From Dermatophilaceae bacterium Soc4.6 (GTDB taxonomy: Bacteria > Actinomycetota > Actinomycetes > Actinomycetales > Dermatophilaceae), in the NCBI GenBank assembly GCA_039889245.1, contig JAZGVH010000002.1, positions 3,844,001 through 3,908,000 of the forward strand: DNA of 64,000 bases, in the 5' to 3' direction. The translations under genes and the position numbers were made by a program. Position 1 is the first letter of the stretch, and every line of letters begins with the position of its first letter. The notes under the pieces were generated by a model, which saw nothing but the letters and a program-made list of their open reading frames with translations, did no database searches and had not been told where the DNA came from. Below, piece by piece: positions 1 to 9,943 of the stretch.

Positions 1-996
1 GTCATGGAGGTCTCGAGCCACGCCTTGGCCCAGCACCGCGTCGACGGTGCCGTCTTCGACGTGGCCCTCTTCACCAACCTCTCGCAGGACCACCTCGACT
101 ACCACCACGACATGGAGCACTACTTCGCGGCCAAGGCCGGTCTCTTCACGCCCGCGCACAGCCGCCGCGGGGTCGTCTGCGTCGACGACGAGTGGGGCCG
201 ACGTCTGGCCGGGACCGCCGCGGTGCCCGTGACCACCCTCGCCACCCACCCCGGCGACGCCGCCGACTGGCACGTGCACGGCCTCGACGGGCCCGACTTC
301 AGCCTGCACGGTCCCGACGTCGTGCTCGCCCTGTCCTGCCACCTGCCCGGCGACTTCAACGTCACCAACACCGCGATGGCCGCCGTCACCCTCATCACCC
401 TCGGTCACGACCCGGCCGCCGTGCAGGAGGCCATGGCGCAGGAGCCCGCGGTCCCCGGGCGGATGGAGCGCGTGCGGGCCACGACCCCGAGCGACAGCGA
501 CCCCCTCGCGGTCGTCGACTACGCCCACACCCCCGACGCCGTCGGGGCCGCCCTGCGGGCGCTGCGCCCGACCACCGCCGGGCGCCTCGTCGTCGTCCTC
601 GGCGCCGGCGGAGACCGCGACCGGGGCAAGCGTCCCGCCATGGGGGCAGCGGCGGCCCAGTGGGCCGACGACGTGTTCATCACCGACGACAACCCCCGCA
701 CCGAGGTCCCCGCCACCATCCGGGGTCAGGTGGAGGAGGGCGCCCGGGCCGTCCTCTCGTCGCACGTCGGCCGTGCCCCGACGGTCGCGAACCTCGAGCG
801 CCGGGCGCTCGCGATCGCGGCGGCGGTGGCGCGGGCCCGCGAGGGCGAATCGCCCTCTGGCAACACCGTCCTCGTCCTCGGCAAGGGCCACGAGAGCGGC
901 CAGGACATCGGGGGCACCATCCACCCCTTTGACGACCGGGACGCCCTGCGGGCAGCCTTGGACGGCACGCCCTACCGACCGGAAGACCCTGCATGA
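1..996 (+). CDS. murE: UDP-MurNAc-L-Ala-D-Glu ligase MurE, C-terminal part (5' end outside window)
   Basis: Cytoplasmic Mur ligase that adds the third stem-peptide residue (diaminopimelate or lysine) to UDP-MurNAc-Ala-Glu using ATP. The frame is open from base 1, so the N-terminal domain and ATP P-loop (roughly 170 residues by comparison with the family) lie outside the window. Visible here are the EVSSHAL substrate motif at the very start, the central-domain VDYAHTPDA motif, and DNPRTE, the DNPR signature associated with diaminopimelate-adding MurE enzymes. The C-terminal GKGHE segment is also present. The stop overlaps the murF ATG (ATGA), so the two are probably translationally coupled. 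It heads the part of the dcw cluster visible here. Identity is secure; the choice of DAP as substrate is inferred from DNPR. Confidence 0.96.
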   Translation, partial: VMEVSSHALAQHRVDGAVFDVALFTNLSQDHLDYHHDMEHYFAAKAGLFTPAHSRRGVVCVDDEWGRRLAGTAAVPVTTLATHPGDAADWHVHGLDGPDFSLHGPDVVLALSCHLPGDFNVTNTAMAAVTLITLGHDPAAVQEAMAQEPAVPGRMERVRATTPSDSDPLAVVDYAHTPDAVGAALRALRPTTAGRLVVVLGAGGDRDRGKRPAMGAAAAQWADDVFITDDNPRTEVPATIRGQVEEGARAVLSSHVGRAPTVANLERRALAIAAAVARAREGESPSGNTVLVLGKGHESGQDIGGTIHPFDDRDALRAALDGTPYRPEDPA

Positions 997-2393
997 TCTC
1001 CTTCACCCTGCGCGAGGTCCTGGCGCTCACCGGCGGCTCGCTGCACCCCGACACGGGGGCGACCGCGCAGCTCGTCGTCGACGGGGCGGTGGTCACCGAC
1101 TCGCGTGAGAGCGGACCCGGGGCGCTCTACGTCGCCCGGGTCGGCGAGCACGCCGACGGGCACGTCTACGTCGGCGCCGCCCGCGCCCTGGGTGCCGTGG
1201 CCGCCCTCACCGGCCGCCCGGTCGACGAGCTGCCTGCCGTCGTCGTGGACGACCCGGAGGTGGCGTTCGGTCTCCTGGCCCGCGGGGTCCACGACCGGGC
1301 CACCTCGGCCGGTATGCGCACGGTCGCCATCACCGGCTCCTCCGGCAAGACCAGCACCAAGGACCTGCTCGCCCAGGTGCTCGCGACCGCCGGCGAGACC
1401 GTCGCCCCGGTGGGCTCGCTCAACGGTGAGGTCGGCGTGCCGCTCACCGTCTGCCGGGTCACCTCGCGCACCCGCTTCCTCGTGGCCGAGATGGGGGCTC
1501 GGGGGATCGGCCACATCGCCCACCTCACCCGCATCGCACCGCCGCACGTCGCGATCGTGCTCAACGTCGGCACCGCTCACCTCGGGGAGTTCGGCTCGCG
1601 AGACGCGATCGCGCAGGCCAAGGGCGAGCTCGTCGAGGCGCTCGCCCCCGACGGCGTCGCCGTGCTCAACGCCGACGACCCGCGGGTCGCGGCCATGGCC
1701 TCACGCACGACGGCCCGCGTCGTGACCGTCGGGGTCAGCCGGCCGGCCGACGTCGTCGCCACCGACGTCACCCTCGACGCGCTCGGGCGCGCCACCTTCA
1801 CCCTCCACGGCTGGGGCCACCGCCTCCCGACGACGCTCGCGGTGTCGGGTGCCCACCAGGTCGGCAACGCCCTCGCTGTCGTCGCGGCCGCGGTCGAGTG
1901 CGGGCTCACCCCGCAGGATGCCGTCCGCGCCCTCGCCGGGGCGACCGGCACCAGCCGCTGGCGCATGGAGGTCCACGAGCGCCCCGACGGGGTGACGGTG
2001 GTCAACGACGCCTACAACGCGAACCCCGACTCCGTCGCCGCGGCGCTGCGCGCGCTGCGGTCGATCGCCGACACCACCACGCCACCGCGCCGCACGGTCG
2101 CCGTGCTCGGTGCGATGCTCGAGCTGGGGGAGGAGTCGCCATCGGCGCACACGCAGGTCGGGCGCCTCTGCACCGAGCTGGGCGTCGACCTGGTCGTGGT
2201 CGTCGGCGAGGGCGCCGCAGCCATCGCCGAGGGCAGTGACCCCGCGACGACGCAGGTCGTCGCCGACGTCGACGCGGCCTACGAGGTGCTGCAGTCGCTG
2301 CGCGCCGGCGACGTCGTGCTGCTGAAGTCGAGCCGGGACGCCGGCCTGCGCTGGCTCGGCGACCGCCTCGTCGGGCTGGAGGTGCCCGGATGA
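993..2393 (+). CDS. murF: UDP-MurNAc-tripeptide-D-Ala-D-Ala ligase MurF
   Basis: Last cytoplasmic Mur ligase; adds D-Ala-D-Ala to the UDP-MurNAc-tripeptide. The 466-residue length is normal. The P-loop GSSGKTS lies at residues 115-121, followed by the conserved MGARGIGHI segment, the [12 protein letters not shown] motif typical of MurF, and the C-terminal LGAMLELGE and LLKSSR segments. The start ATG overlaps the murE stop by 4 nt (ATGA), and the stop overlaps the mraY ATG in the same way, so it sits in a tightly coupled chain. Confidence 0.97.
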   Translation: MISFTLREVLALTGGSLHPDTGATAQLVVDGAVVTDSRESGPGALYVARVGEHADGHVYVGAARALGAVAALTGRPVDELPAVVVDDPEVAFGLLARGVHDRATSAGMRTVAITGSSGKTSTKDLLAQVLATAGETVAPVGSLNGEVGVPLTVCRVTSRTRFLVAEMGARGIGHIAHLTRIAPPHVAIVLNVGTAHLGEFGSRDAIAQAKGELVEALAPDGVAVLNADDPRVAAMASRTTARVVTVGVSRPADVVATDVTLDALGRATFTLHGWGHRLPTTLAVSGAHQVGNALAVVAAAVECGLTPQDAVRALAGATGTSRWRMEVHERPDGVTVVNDAYNANPDSVAAALRALRSIADTTTPPRRTVAVLGAMLELGEESPSAHTQVGRLCTELGVDLVVVVGEGAAAIAEGSDPATTQVVADVDAAYEVLQSLRAGDVVLLKSSRDAGLRWLGDRLVGLEVPG

Positions 2394-3469
2394 AGGTCGT
2401 CCTCCTCGCCGGGTCGCTCGCCCTCGTCATCGCCCTGCTGGGCACGCCCCTCTTCATCCGCTTCCTGGTGAGGCGCTCCTACGGCCAGTTCATCCGCGAC
2501 GACGGGCCCACCTCGCACCACACCAAGCGCGGCACCCCGACGATGGGTGGGGCCGTCATCCTGGCCGCGCTGATCCTCGCCTACGCCCTCTCCCACCTGC
2601 TCACCCTGACGCCGCCGAGTGCGAGCGGGCTGCTGGTGCTGTTCCTGACCGCGGGGCTGGGGCTCATCGGATTCCTCGACGACTTCATCAAGATCAGCCG
2701 GCAGCGCAGTCTCGGGCTGCGCTCGAAGCAGAAGCTGCTCGGGCAGGGCCTCGTGGGAGTGGTGTTCGCGTTCCTTGCCCTGCAGTTCCCCAACGCGCAG
2801 GGACGCACTCCGGCCGCGCCGTTCATCTCGACGGTGCGCGACACCCACCTCAACCTCGCCTTCGCGGGCACGGTCGGCGGGGTGGTGCTGTTCGTCATCT
2901 GGGCCAACATCATGATCTCGGCGACATCCAACGGCGTGAACCTCACCGACGGTCTCGACGGTCTCGCCACCGGTGCCTCGACGATGGTCTTCGGCGCCTA
3001 CGTCCTCATCAGCATCTGGACCTTCAACCAGAACTGTCAGTCCACCCCGGGCATCAAGTGCTACGAGGTGCGCGACAGCCAGGACCTCGCCGTGGTGGCG
3101 GCGGCAGGCATGGGCGCCTGCTTCGGCTTCCTGTGGTGGAACGCCTCGCCGGCCAAGATCTTCATGGGCGACACGGGGTCCCTGGCCCTGGGCGGCGCCA
3201 TCGCCGGGCTGGCCATCACCACCCGCACCGAGCTGATGGTCATCGTGCTCGCCGGTCTCTTCGTGCTCGAGGCCCTGTCGGTCATCGCGCAGGTCACCTC
3301 GTTCAAGCTCACCCGGAAGCGGGTGCTGCGGATGGCGCCTCTGCACCACCACTTCGAGCTGCTGGGGTGGAACGAGATCACCGTCGTCATCAGGTTCTGG
3401 ATCATCGCCGGGCTGTGCGCCGCCGCCGGTCTCGGCCTCTTCTACGCAGAGTGGGTGGTGGGCAGCTGA
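2390..3469 (+). CDS. mraY: Phospho-MurNAc-pentapeptide transferase MraY
   Basis: Polytopic membrane enzyme that transfers phospho-MurNAc-pentapeptide to undecaprenyl phosphate, making lipid I. The 359 residues form about ten hydrophobic segments. Family motifs are intact: the aspartate pair in FLDDFIK (Asp97-Asp98), NLTDGLDG (184-191), the MGDTGS aspartate (Asp261) and the histidine cluster PLHHHFE (317-323). It overlaps murF by 4 nt, and its TGA shares one base with the murD ATG (TGATG). Confidence 0.98.
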   Translation: MKVVLLAGSLALVIALLGTPLFIRFLVRRSYGQFIRDDGPTSHHTKRGTPTMGGAVILAALILAYALSHLLTLTPPSASGLLVLFLTAGLGLIGFLDDFIKISRQRSLGLRSKQKLLGQGLVGVVFAFLALQFPNAQGRTPAAPFISTVRDTHLNLAFAGTVGGVVLFVIWANIMISATSNGVNLTDGLDGLATGASTMVFGAYVLISIWTFNQNCQSTPGIKCYEVRDSQDLAVVAAAGMGACFGFLWWNASPAKIFMGDTGSLALGGAIAGLAITTRTELMVIVLAGLFVLEALSVIAQVTSFKLTRKRVLRMAPLHHHFELLGWNEITVVIRFWIIAGLCAAAGLGLFYAEWVVGS

Positions 3470-5070
3470 TGAGTGACGACCCGTATGGAGCCCCGGTCGG
3501 CGACCCGTCCTACGAGCCCCGGCCGGGCCTGACCCACCGCGACGCCGACTGGGCCGGGTTGCGCGTGCTCGTGACCGGGCTCGGGGTCAGCGGCTTCGCT
3601 GCCGCCGACGCACTGGCCGAGCGGGGCGCGACGCTCACCCTGGTCGACGCGCTGCCCCCCGGCGCGCGGCGGACCAACGACGAGCGGGCGCACATCCTCG
3701 ACATCCTCGACGTGACCGTGCGCCAGGGCGAGGAGCACACGACCGGGATGCCGGCCCAGGACGTCGACCTCGTCATCACCTCGCCCGGCTGGCGACCCGA
3801 CCAGCCCCTGCTGCTCGAGGCGGCGGCCCGCGGCATCCCCGTGTGGGGAGAGGTCGAGCTGGCGTGGCGGATGCGGGCCAAGGAGGGCGCCGCGCCCTGG
3901 TTGACGGTCACCGGCACCAACGGCAAGACGACGACGGTCAACATGCTCGCCACCATCCTGCGCGCGGCCGGCCTGCGGGCCACGAGCGCCGGCAACGTCG
4001 GCACCCCCATCCTCGAGGCGGTGCTCCACCCCGAGCCCTACGATGTGCTCGCCGTCGAGCTCAGCAGCTTCCAGCTGCACTGGCAGCGGTCGGTCTCGGC
4101 CGTGGCGTCGGCCTGCCTGAACGTCGCGCCCGACCACCTCGACTGGCACGGCTCCTTCGAGGAGTACCTGCGGGCCAAGGGCAAGATCTACGACCACACC
4201 CACCTGGCCTGCATCTACAACGTCGCCGACCCGCTCACCGAGCAGCTCGTGATGGAGGCCGAGGTCGTCGACGGGTGCCGCGCCGTCGGCTTCACCCTCG
4301 GCGTGCCCGCCCCGTCGATGCTCGGCATGGTCGACGAGGTGCTCGCCGACCGGGCGTTCGTCGAGCAGCGCCAGAACTCCGCCGCCGAGCTGGCCGTCCT
4401 GGCCGACCTGCAGGGCGACGCCCCGAGCGTGGCCCCCCACTACGTCGCCAACGCCCTGGCCGCAGCGGCGCTGGCGCGCGCCTACGGCGTCGGGCCACTG
4501 TCGGTCCGCGACGGCCTGCGGGCCTTCCGACCCGACCCGCACCGCATCGCCGAGCTCGGCAGCGTCGCGGGCGTGCGCTACGTCGACGACTCCAAGGCGA
4601 CCAACCCGCACGCGGCCGGCGCCTCGCTGAGCGCCTTCGAGTCCGTGGTGTGGGTCGCCGGCGGGCTGCTGAAGGGCGCCGACGTCGACGACCTCGTCGC
4701 CCGGGTGGCCGGACGCCTGCGGGGCGTGGTGCTCATCGGCGCCGATCGCGCGCGGATCGCCGAGGCGCTGACCCGACACGCACCGAATGTCCCCGTGGTC
4801 GACCTCGATCCGTCGGAGACTGAGGACATGCCGGGTGTCGACGTCATGGACCTCGTGGTCGAGAGTGCCGCCCGACTGGCGAGCCCCGGCGACGTGGTGC
4901 TGCTCGCGCCCGCCGCCGCCTCGATGGACATGTTCCGTGACTACGGCGCCCGGGGCGACGCCTTCGCTGCCGCCGTGGAGCGCCACCGCCTGCACAGCTC
5001 CGGCAACGACCCGCACGACCCCGACGGCCCCGATGCGCTCGGCGAGCCCGGAGCGGGGAGTGGCTCGTGA
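3469..5070 (+). CDS. murD: UDP-MurNAc-L-Ala-D-Glu ligase MurD
   Basis: Adds D-glutamate to UDP-MurNAc-L-Ala. The start is the ATG in the TGATG overlap with mraY; the frame is open further upstream inside mraY but that stretch is antisense-like low-complexity translation. The 533 residues are longer than usual because of a hydrophilic ~28-residue N-terminal extension and a Pro/Asp/Gly-rich tail. A Rossmann-type start (VLVTGLGVSG, 34-43) is followed by the ATP loop GTNGKTT (149-155), the DHLDWHGS segment and a YVDDSKATNPHA motif. The stop overlaps the ftsW GTG (GTGA). Confidence 0.97.
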   Translation: MSDDPYGAPVGDPSYEPRPGLTHRDADWAGLRVLVTGLGVSGFAAADALAERGATLTLVDALPPGARRTNDERAHILDILDVTVRQGEEHTTGMPAQDVDLVITSPGWRPDQPLLLEAAARGIPVWGEVELAWRMRAKEGAAPWLTVTGTNGKTTTVNMLATILRAAGLRATSAGNVGTPILEAVLHPEPYDVLAVELSSFQLHWQRSVSAVASACLNVAPDHLDWHGSFEEYLRAKGKIYDHTHLACIYNVADPLTEQLVMEAEVVDGCRAVGFTLGVPAPSMLGMVDEVLADRAFVEQRQNSAAELAVLADLQGDAPSVAPHYVANALAAAALARAYGVGPLSVRDGLRAFRPDPHRIAELGSVAGVRYVDDSKATNPHAAGASLSAFESVVWVAGGLLKGADVDDLVARVAGRLRGVVLIGADRARIAEALTRHAPNVPVVDLDPSETEDMPGVDVMDLVVESAARLASPGDVVLLAPAAASMDMFRDYGARGDAFAAAVERHRLHSSGNDPHDPDGPDALGEPGAGSGS

Positions 5071-6332
5071 CCACCACCACGCGGCGGACCTCCGAGCCCG
5101 CCCGGGCCACGAGGCGGGACACCGCGTCGGGCGACCCGCTGCGCCAGCGGGCGGAGTCGCCGGTGACGACCTACTACGTGCTGCTCGGCACCACCGGCAT
5201 GCTCGTGGTCTTCGGTCTCGTCATGGTGCTCTCGGCCTCGACCATCACCTCGATGGAGGCCGGGGGCTCCGCCTACACCGACTTCCGCCAGCAGCTCGTC
5301 TACGCCGTGGCCGGGCTCGTCATCGCGGCCGCTGCCTCGCGCGTGCCGGTGACCTGGTACCGCCGCGCCGCCTGGCCGGTCTTCGGTGGTGCGGTCCTGC
5401 TGCAGCTGCTGGTCTTCGTCCCCCACATCGGGGTGTCGGTGAACGGCAACCGCAACTGGATCAAGCTGGGGCCGCTGCAGATGCAGCCCTCCGAGGTGCT
5501 CAAGATCGCCCTCGTGCTCGTCGGTGCGCTCGTCCTGTCCCGCAAGCGCAGGCTGCTGTCCGACCTGCGCCACGTGCTCGTGCCCTTCCTCGTGCCCTGC
5601 GTGGTGCTGGCCCTCGGGCTGGTCCTGCGGGGGGGTGACCTCGGCACCACCCTCGTCCTGGTCGCCATCGTCGCCGCCCTGCTGTATGCCGCAGGGGTCC
5701 CCGGTCGCTTCTTCGTGGCGGCCGCTGCCGTCGCGTCGCTCGCGGTGCTCGCGCTGGTGACCTCCAGCGGCAACCGCATGGGTCGCATCCAGGCCTTCCT
5801 GGGCGGGAGCTGCACCTCCGACGCGGCGGCCTCCTGCTACCAGTCGGTGCACGGCCTCTACGCCCTCGCCGACGGCGGCTGGTGGGGTGTGGGTCTCGGA
5901 GCGAGCAAGGAGAAGTGGAGCTGGCTGCCGGAGGCCAAAAACGACTTCATCTTCGCCATCATCGGCGAGGAGCTCGGGCTGCCCGGCACCCTCGTCGTGC
6001 TCGGGCTCTTCGGTCTGCTCGCCTGGGCCTGCTACCGTCTCGTGGTGCGCTCGAGCGACCACTTCGTGCGGCTCGCCAGTGCCGGCGTCATGGCGTGGAT
6101 CATGGTGCAGGCCACGATCAACATCGGCGTCGTCATCGGGCTGCTCCCCGTGATCGGTCTGCCGCTGCCTCTGGTGTCGTCCGGCGGGTCGGCGCTGATC
6201 ATGACCCTGGCCGCCCTCGGCATGCTGCTCTCCTTCGCCCGGGCCGAGCCAGGCGCCCGCGCGATGCTCGCTGCCCGTCCCAGCCTGGTGCGCGCAGGCC
6301 TCTCCGTCCTGCCGAGCCGCAGGCGCCGCTGA
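5067..6332 (+). CDS. ftsW: Septal SEDS-family lipid II polymerase FtsW
   Basis: SEDS-family membrane glycosyltransferase that polymerises septal peptidoglycan together with a class B PBP. The 421 residues have about ten hydrophobic segments after a basic ~35-residue cytoplasmic N-terminus. Family signatures: NGNRNWIKLGPLQMQPSE in the first half and LPLPLVSSGGSALI near the C-terminus. An extracytoplasmic loop contains a pair of cysteines (CTSDAAASC), a feature also seen in other actinobacterial FtsW proteins. Its place between murD and murG supports FtsW rather than RodA. The start GTG lies in the murD stop overlap; the stop shares one base with the murG ATG. Confidence 0.95.
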   Translation: MTTTTRRTSEPARATRRDTASGDPLRQRAESPVTTYYVLLGTTGMLVVFGLVMVLSASTITSMEAGGSAYTDFRQQLVYAVAGLVIAAAASRVPVTWYRRAAWPVFGGAVLLQLLVFVPHIGVSVNGNRNWIKLGPLQMQPSEVLKIALVLVGALVLSRKRRLLSDLRHVLVPFLVPCVVLALGLVLRGGDLGTTLVLVAIVAALLYAAGVPGRFFVAAAAVASLAVLALVTSSGNRMGRIQAFLGGSCTSDAAASCYQSVHGLYALADGGWWGVGLGASKEKWSWLPEAKNDFIFAIIGEELGLPGTLVVLGLFGLLAWACYRLVVRSSDHFVRLASAGVMAWIMVQATINIGVVIGLLPVIGLPLPLVSSGGSALIMTLAALGMLLSFARAEPGARAMLAARPSLVRAGLSVLPSRRRR

Positions 6333-7465
6333 TGACGACCTCGCGGCCCTCCTCGGTGCTCCTGGCCGGCGGAGGCAGTGCCGGCCACGTCTCGCCGCTG
6401 CTCGCGCTGGCCGACGCCCTCGTCCGTCGAGACCCCGACGTGCGGGTGACGGCCCTGGGCACGGAGGCGGGCCTCGAGGCCCGGCTGGTCCCCGCCCGCG
6501 GCTACCCCCTGCGCTTCGTGCCCAAGGTCGCGATGCCTCGGCGCCCCACGGCCGCCCTGCTCCGCCTGCCCGGCTCGCTGCGGGCGGCGGTCGAGGCGGC
6601 CGGGCGCGCCATCGACGAGAGCGGGGCGCAGGTGGTCGTCGGCTTCGGGGGCTACGTCAGCACCCCGGCCTACCTCGCGGCCCGGCGTCGCCGGATCCCG
6701 ATCGTCGTGCACGAGCAGAACTCCACCGCCGGGCTGGCCAACCGCGTCGGTGCCCGGCTCACCCGCTACGTCGCCACCACCTTCCCGCGCACCCGGCTCG
6801 CCCACGCGAGGGTGCTGGGCATCCCGCTGCGGCGCGAGATCGCGACCCTCGACCGCTCGGTCCTCCGCCTCGAGGCGATGGCCGCCCTCGGGCTCGATCC
6901 GCAGTGGCCCACCCTGCTCGTCACCGGTGGCTCCCTCGGGGCCCAGCGGCTCAACGAGGCGTTCTCCGCCGAGGCGGGCAGCCTGAGCGGGGCAGGGGTC
7001 CAGGTGCTCCATGTCACCGGCCGTGGCAAGGAGCTCACGGTCGACGTGCCGGGTGCGGACCAGGGAGGAGCGCCGTACGTCGTCGTGCCCTACGTCGACC
7101 GGATGGAGCTCGCCTACGCCGCGGCCGACCTCGTCGTCTGCCGCGCGGGGGCCAACACGGTCTGCGAGCTCACGGCCGTCGGCCTGCCTGCGGTCTACGT
7201 GCCGCTGCCGATCGGAAACGGTGAGCAGCGCGCCAACGCCGAGCACGTCGTCGCCGTCGGGGGCGGCCTGCTGGTCGACGACGCCGACCTCACACCGCGG
7301 TGGGTGTCGACCGACCTGCTCGGCCTGGCCACCGACCGCGCCAGGATCGCGCAGATGGCGACCGCCGCCGCGACGGTGGGCGAGCGGGGAGCCGACGAGG
7401 CCCTCGCCGACCTCGTCCAGGAGGCGTTCGCCGGCGGCGTCGCCGCCGCGGAGAGGGCCTCGTGA
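6332..7465 (+). CDS. murG: Undecaprenyldiphospho-muramoylpentapeptide GlcNAc transferase MurG
   Basis: Peripheral membrane GT-B glycosyltransferase that converts lipid I to lipid II. The ATG is taken in the TGATG overlap with ftsW; 377 residues, normal length. The N-terminal glycine-rich loop GGGSAGHVSPLLAL, the second G-loop TGGSLGAQRLN, the UDP-GlcNAc-binding stretch CRAGANTVCEL and the LPIGNGEQRANA motif are all intact. The stop overlaps the murC GTG. Confidence 0.97.
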   Translation: MTTSRPSSVLLAGGGSAGHVSPLLALADALVRRDPDVRVTALGTEAGLEARLVPARGYPLRFVPKVAMPRRPTAALLRLPGSLRAAVEAAGRAIDESGAQVVVGFGGYVSTPAYLAARRRRIPIVVHEQNSTAGLANRVGARLTRYVATTFPRTRLAHARVLGIPLRREIATLDRSVLRLEAMAALGLDPQWPTLLVTGGSLGAQRLNEAFSAEAGSLSGAGVQVLHVTGRGKELTVDVPGADQGGAPYVVVPYVDRMELAYAAADLVVCRAGANTVCELTAVGLPAVYVPLPIGNGEQRANAEHVVAVGGGLLVDDADLTPRWVSTDLLGLATDRARIAQMATAAATVGERGADEALADLVQEAFAGGVAAAERAS

Positions 7466-8937
7466 CCCTGCCCCCCACCCGCTTCGACTTCACGGCCGCC
7501 GTGCCCGCGGTCGGTGAGCTCGGGCGCGTGCACCTGATCGCGATCGGCGGCGCAGGCATGTCGGCGGTGGCCCGGCTGATGCTCGCCGCCGGGGTCGCCG
7601 TCAGCGGGTCCGACGCGCGCGACTCCCCGCTCCTCTCGGCCCTCGTTCAGGAGGGTGCGTCGGTGCACGTCGGGCACGATGCCGCGGTCGTCGAGGGCGT
7701 CGACACCGTGGTCGTCTCGTCGGCGATCCGTGACTCCAACGTCGAGCTGGCGGCCGCCCACGCGGCCGGGCTCCGGGTGCTGCACCGGGCCCAGGCGCTC
7801 GCCGCCACGATGGCCGGCTCCCGTCGCGTCGCGGTGGCCGGCGCCAACGGCAAGACGACGACCACCTCGCTGCTCACCATGGCGCTGCGGGCCGACGGGT
7901 CAGACCCGTCGTTCGCCCTCGGTGGCGAGCTGACGGCGCTGCGCACCAATGCCCACCTGGGCGCCGGGGACGTCTTCGTCGTCGAGGCTGACGAGAGCGA
8001 CGGCTCGTTCCTCGCCTACCGACCTCACGTCGCGGTCGTGACCAGCGTGCAGCCCGACCACCTCGACTTCTACGGCGACCTCGCCACCGTGCGGGAGGCG
8101 TATGCCGCCTTCGTCGAGACCGTGTCGAGCGACGGGCTGGTCGTGGTCTGCGTCGACGACCCCGGTGCCCGGGCCCTCGGCGAGCACGCCCGCACCCTGG
8201 GCCTGCGTGTGGTCGGCTACGGCGAGTCGGCCGACGCCGACCTGCGGGTCACCGACGTGCACCACGACGGCCTGTCCTCGCGGGCCACGCTGTCGTGGGA
8301 CGGCACGTCGTACCCCCTCTCGCTCCAGGTGCCCGGCCACCACAACGTCCTCAACGCCGCCGCCGCCTTCGGTGCGGCGGTGATCGGGGTCGGTGAGGCC
8401 GCCGAGGCCGCCCTCGCCGGTCTCGCGGCCTTCGCCGGCACCGGACGCCGCTTCGAGCCGCGCGGTGCGGCCGCCGGGGTGACGGTGGTCGACGACTACG
8501 CCCACAACCCCGGCAAGCTCACGGCTGTCGTCAGCACCGGCCGCCGCCTGGTCGACGAGGCGGGCTCCCGGGGTGAGCCGGGGCGGCTCGTCGTGGTCTT
8601 CCAGCCGCACCTCTACTCGCGCACCCGCGACTTCGCCCGCGAGCTCGGGGCGGCGCTGGCTCCCGCCGACGTGGTGGTCGTCATGGACGTCTACGCCGCT
8701 CGCGAAGACCCGGTCCCCGGCGTCTCCGGCCGGCTGGTCGCCGACGCCGCGACGGCCGGGTGCACCGTGCACTACGAGCCGCAGTGGGAGCGGGTCGCAC
8801 CCCTCGTCGTGGCCCTGGTCGAGCCGGGCGACCTCGTGCTCACCGTCGGGGCCGGCGACGTGACGGCCATCGGCCCGCTCGTGCTCGAGGGCCTGGCGGG
8901 CCTCGTGGACCCCGATCAGGAGGAGACGCAACGATGA
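7462..8937 (+). CDS. murC: UDP-N-acetylmuramate-L-alanine ligase MurC
   Basis: First Mur ligase; adds L-alanine to UDP-MurNAc. The start is the GTG overlapping the murG stop (GTGA); 491 residues. The N-terminal IGGAGMS nucleotide loop and the C-terminal FQPHLYSRT and ADVVVVMDVYAAREDP motifs are characteristic of MurC. One oddity is that the ATP P-loop reads GANGKTTTT where the family usually has GTHGKT, so the Thr-His pair is replaced by Ala-Asn while the Gly-Lys-Thr core is kept. The stop overlaps the ftsQ ATG. Confidence 0.96.
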   Translation: MTLPPTRFDFTAAVPAVGELGRVHLIAIGGAGMSAVARLMLAAGVAVSGSDARDSPLLSALVQEGASVHVGHDAAVVEGVDTVVVSSAIRDSNVELAAAHAAGLRVLHRAQALAATMAGSRRVAVAGANGKTTTTSLLTMALRADGSDPSFALGGELTALRTNAHLGAGDVFVVEADESDGSFLAYRPHVAVVTSVQPDHLDFYGDLATVREAYAAFVETVSSDGLVVVCVDDPGARALGEHARTLGLRVVGYGESADADLRVTDVHHDGLSSRATLSWDGTSYPLSLQVPGHHNVLNAAAAFGAAVIGVGEAAEAALAGLAAFAGTGRRFEPRGAAAGVTVVDDYAHNPGKLTAVVSTGRRLVDEAGSRGEPGRLVVVFQPHLYSRTRDFARELGAALAPADVVVVMDVYAAREDPVPGVSGRLVADAATAGCTVHYEPQWERVAPLVVALVEPGDLVLTVGAGDVTAIGPLVLEGLAGLVDPDQEETQR

Positions 8938-9716
8938 CGCTGGGAACGCGTGGCCGCCCGGGGCGAGCGGCCACCCGCAGGGTGTCCCGCACCCGCGGCC
9001 TCGACTCGGCTCGTCGACGCTTCGAGCGCCGTGCCTCACGGGTGCGCCGCCGCCCGTGGCGGGTGGCGGCGGCGGCCCTGGCCCTGGTGGTGGCGGCGGC
9101 CGTGGTCGTCTGGGCGCTGGCCATCAGCTCGCTCTTCGCCGTGCGCACCGTCACGGTCACCGGGTTGACCGACGCTCGCGAGCGCTCCGCTGCCACAGCC
9201 GCCGCGGCGGTCGTCGCCGGGACACCACTGGCAAGGGTCGACACGGGCGCGGTGGCCGCACGTGTCACCGAGATCCCGACCGTCGGCGAGGTCAAGGTCA
9301 GCCGGAGCTGGCCGGGCACGATCGTGGTCGCCGTCACCCGCCGCCAGCCCGTGCTGGCCGTGCGGTTGCCCAGCTCGCGGATCCAGCTCGTCGACGCCAC
9401 GGGTCTGGCCTACTCGACGGTCGCGTCCGTCCCGCGAGGGGTCCCCCTCGTCACCTCGAGCGCCGCCACGCCGGCCCCTGAGGGACTGCAGGCGGCCGCC
9501 AGCGTCCTGACCATCCTCCCGTCGTCGCTGCGGGCGAAGGTGGGCGGCGTGACCGTGACGAGCGCCGACCTGGTGACCTTCACCCTGGGCGGGGTCACGG
9601 TGCGCTGGGGTGGTCTCGCCGACGGGGCGAAGAAGCTGGCGGTCCTCCAGGTCCTGCTGCGTACGTCGCCGACGACGATCGACGTCAGCGCCCCGGATAC
9701 CCCGACGACGACCTGA
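8934..9716 (+). CDS. ftsQ: Cell division protein FtsQ (POTRA domain)
   Basis: Bitopic divisome protein linking early and late division factors. The ATG overlaps the murC stop by 4 nt; 260 residues. A strongly basic cytoplasmic tail (about residues 1-42) is followed by one transmembrane helix (about 44-66). The POTRA domain then opens with FAVRTVTVTGLTDARER, and the FtsQ beta domain ends the protein. The short C-terminus (SAPDTPTTT) is polar. Identification rests on topology, the POTRA start and the position between murC and ftsZ; sequence conservation in this family is low. Confidence 0.92.
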   Translation: MTLGTRGRPGRAATRRVSRTRGLDSARRRFERRASRVRRRPWRVAAAALALVVAAAVVVWALAISSLFAVRTVTVTGLTDARERSAATAAAAVVAGTPLARVDTGAVAARVTEIPTVGEVKVSRSWPGTIVVAVTRRQPVLAVRLPSSRIQLVDATGLAYSTVASVPRGVPLVTSSAATPAPEGLQAAASVLTILPSSLRAKVGGVTVTSADLVTFTLGGVTVRWGGLADGAKKLAVLQVLLRTSPTTIDVSAPDTPTTT

Positions 9717-9802
9717 CACCGCCCCACCAGTCACACGGACCCCACGGCTACCATCGGGGACGTCGATGTCGACCTCAGGTCGAGGACACGCCGTGTCAGG
9801 AG

Positions 9803-9831
9803 TTGGTGCACGGGGCGCATCGGCATACGGT
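9803..9831 (+). promoter_or_regulatory. Predicted sigma70-type promoter for ftsZ
   Basis: TTGGTG (9803-9808) and TACGGT (9826-9831) are separated by 17 bp in the ftsQ-ftsZ gap. Placement gives a leader of about 155 nt. A second -10-like TAGACT lies at 9889-9894. Prediction by eye only. Confidence 0.5.
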
Positions 9832-9943
9832 CGGTCGAGCACGGGGTGGCCGATGGTCTCCCTCAACGCTCACCCTCACGTAGACATCTAGACTTTACCG
9901 CTCGACCTCGACCCCGTCGAGATCGGGTCAGACCGAGATTCCT

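Noticed and set aside
3058-3468. Longer N-terminus for murD
   Set aside because: Would lie wholly inside mraY in another frame and encodes Arg/Gly-rich nonsense; the ATG in TGATG at 3469 is the normal start.
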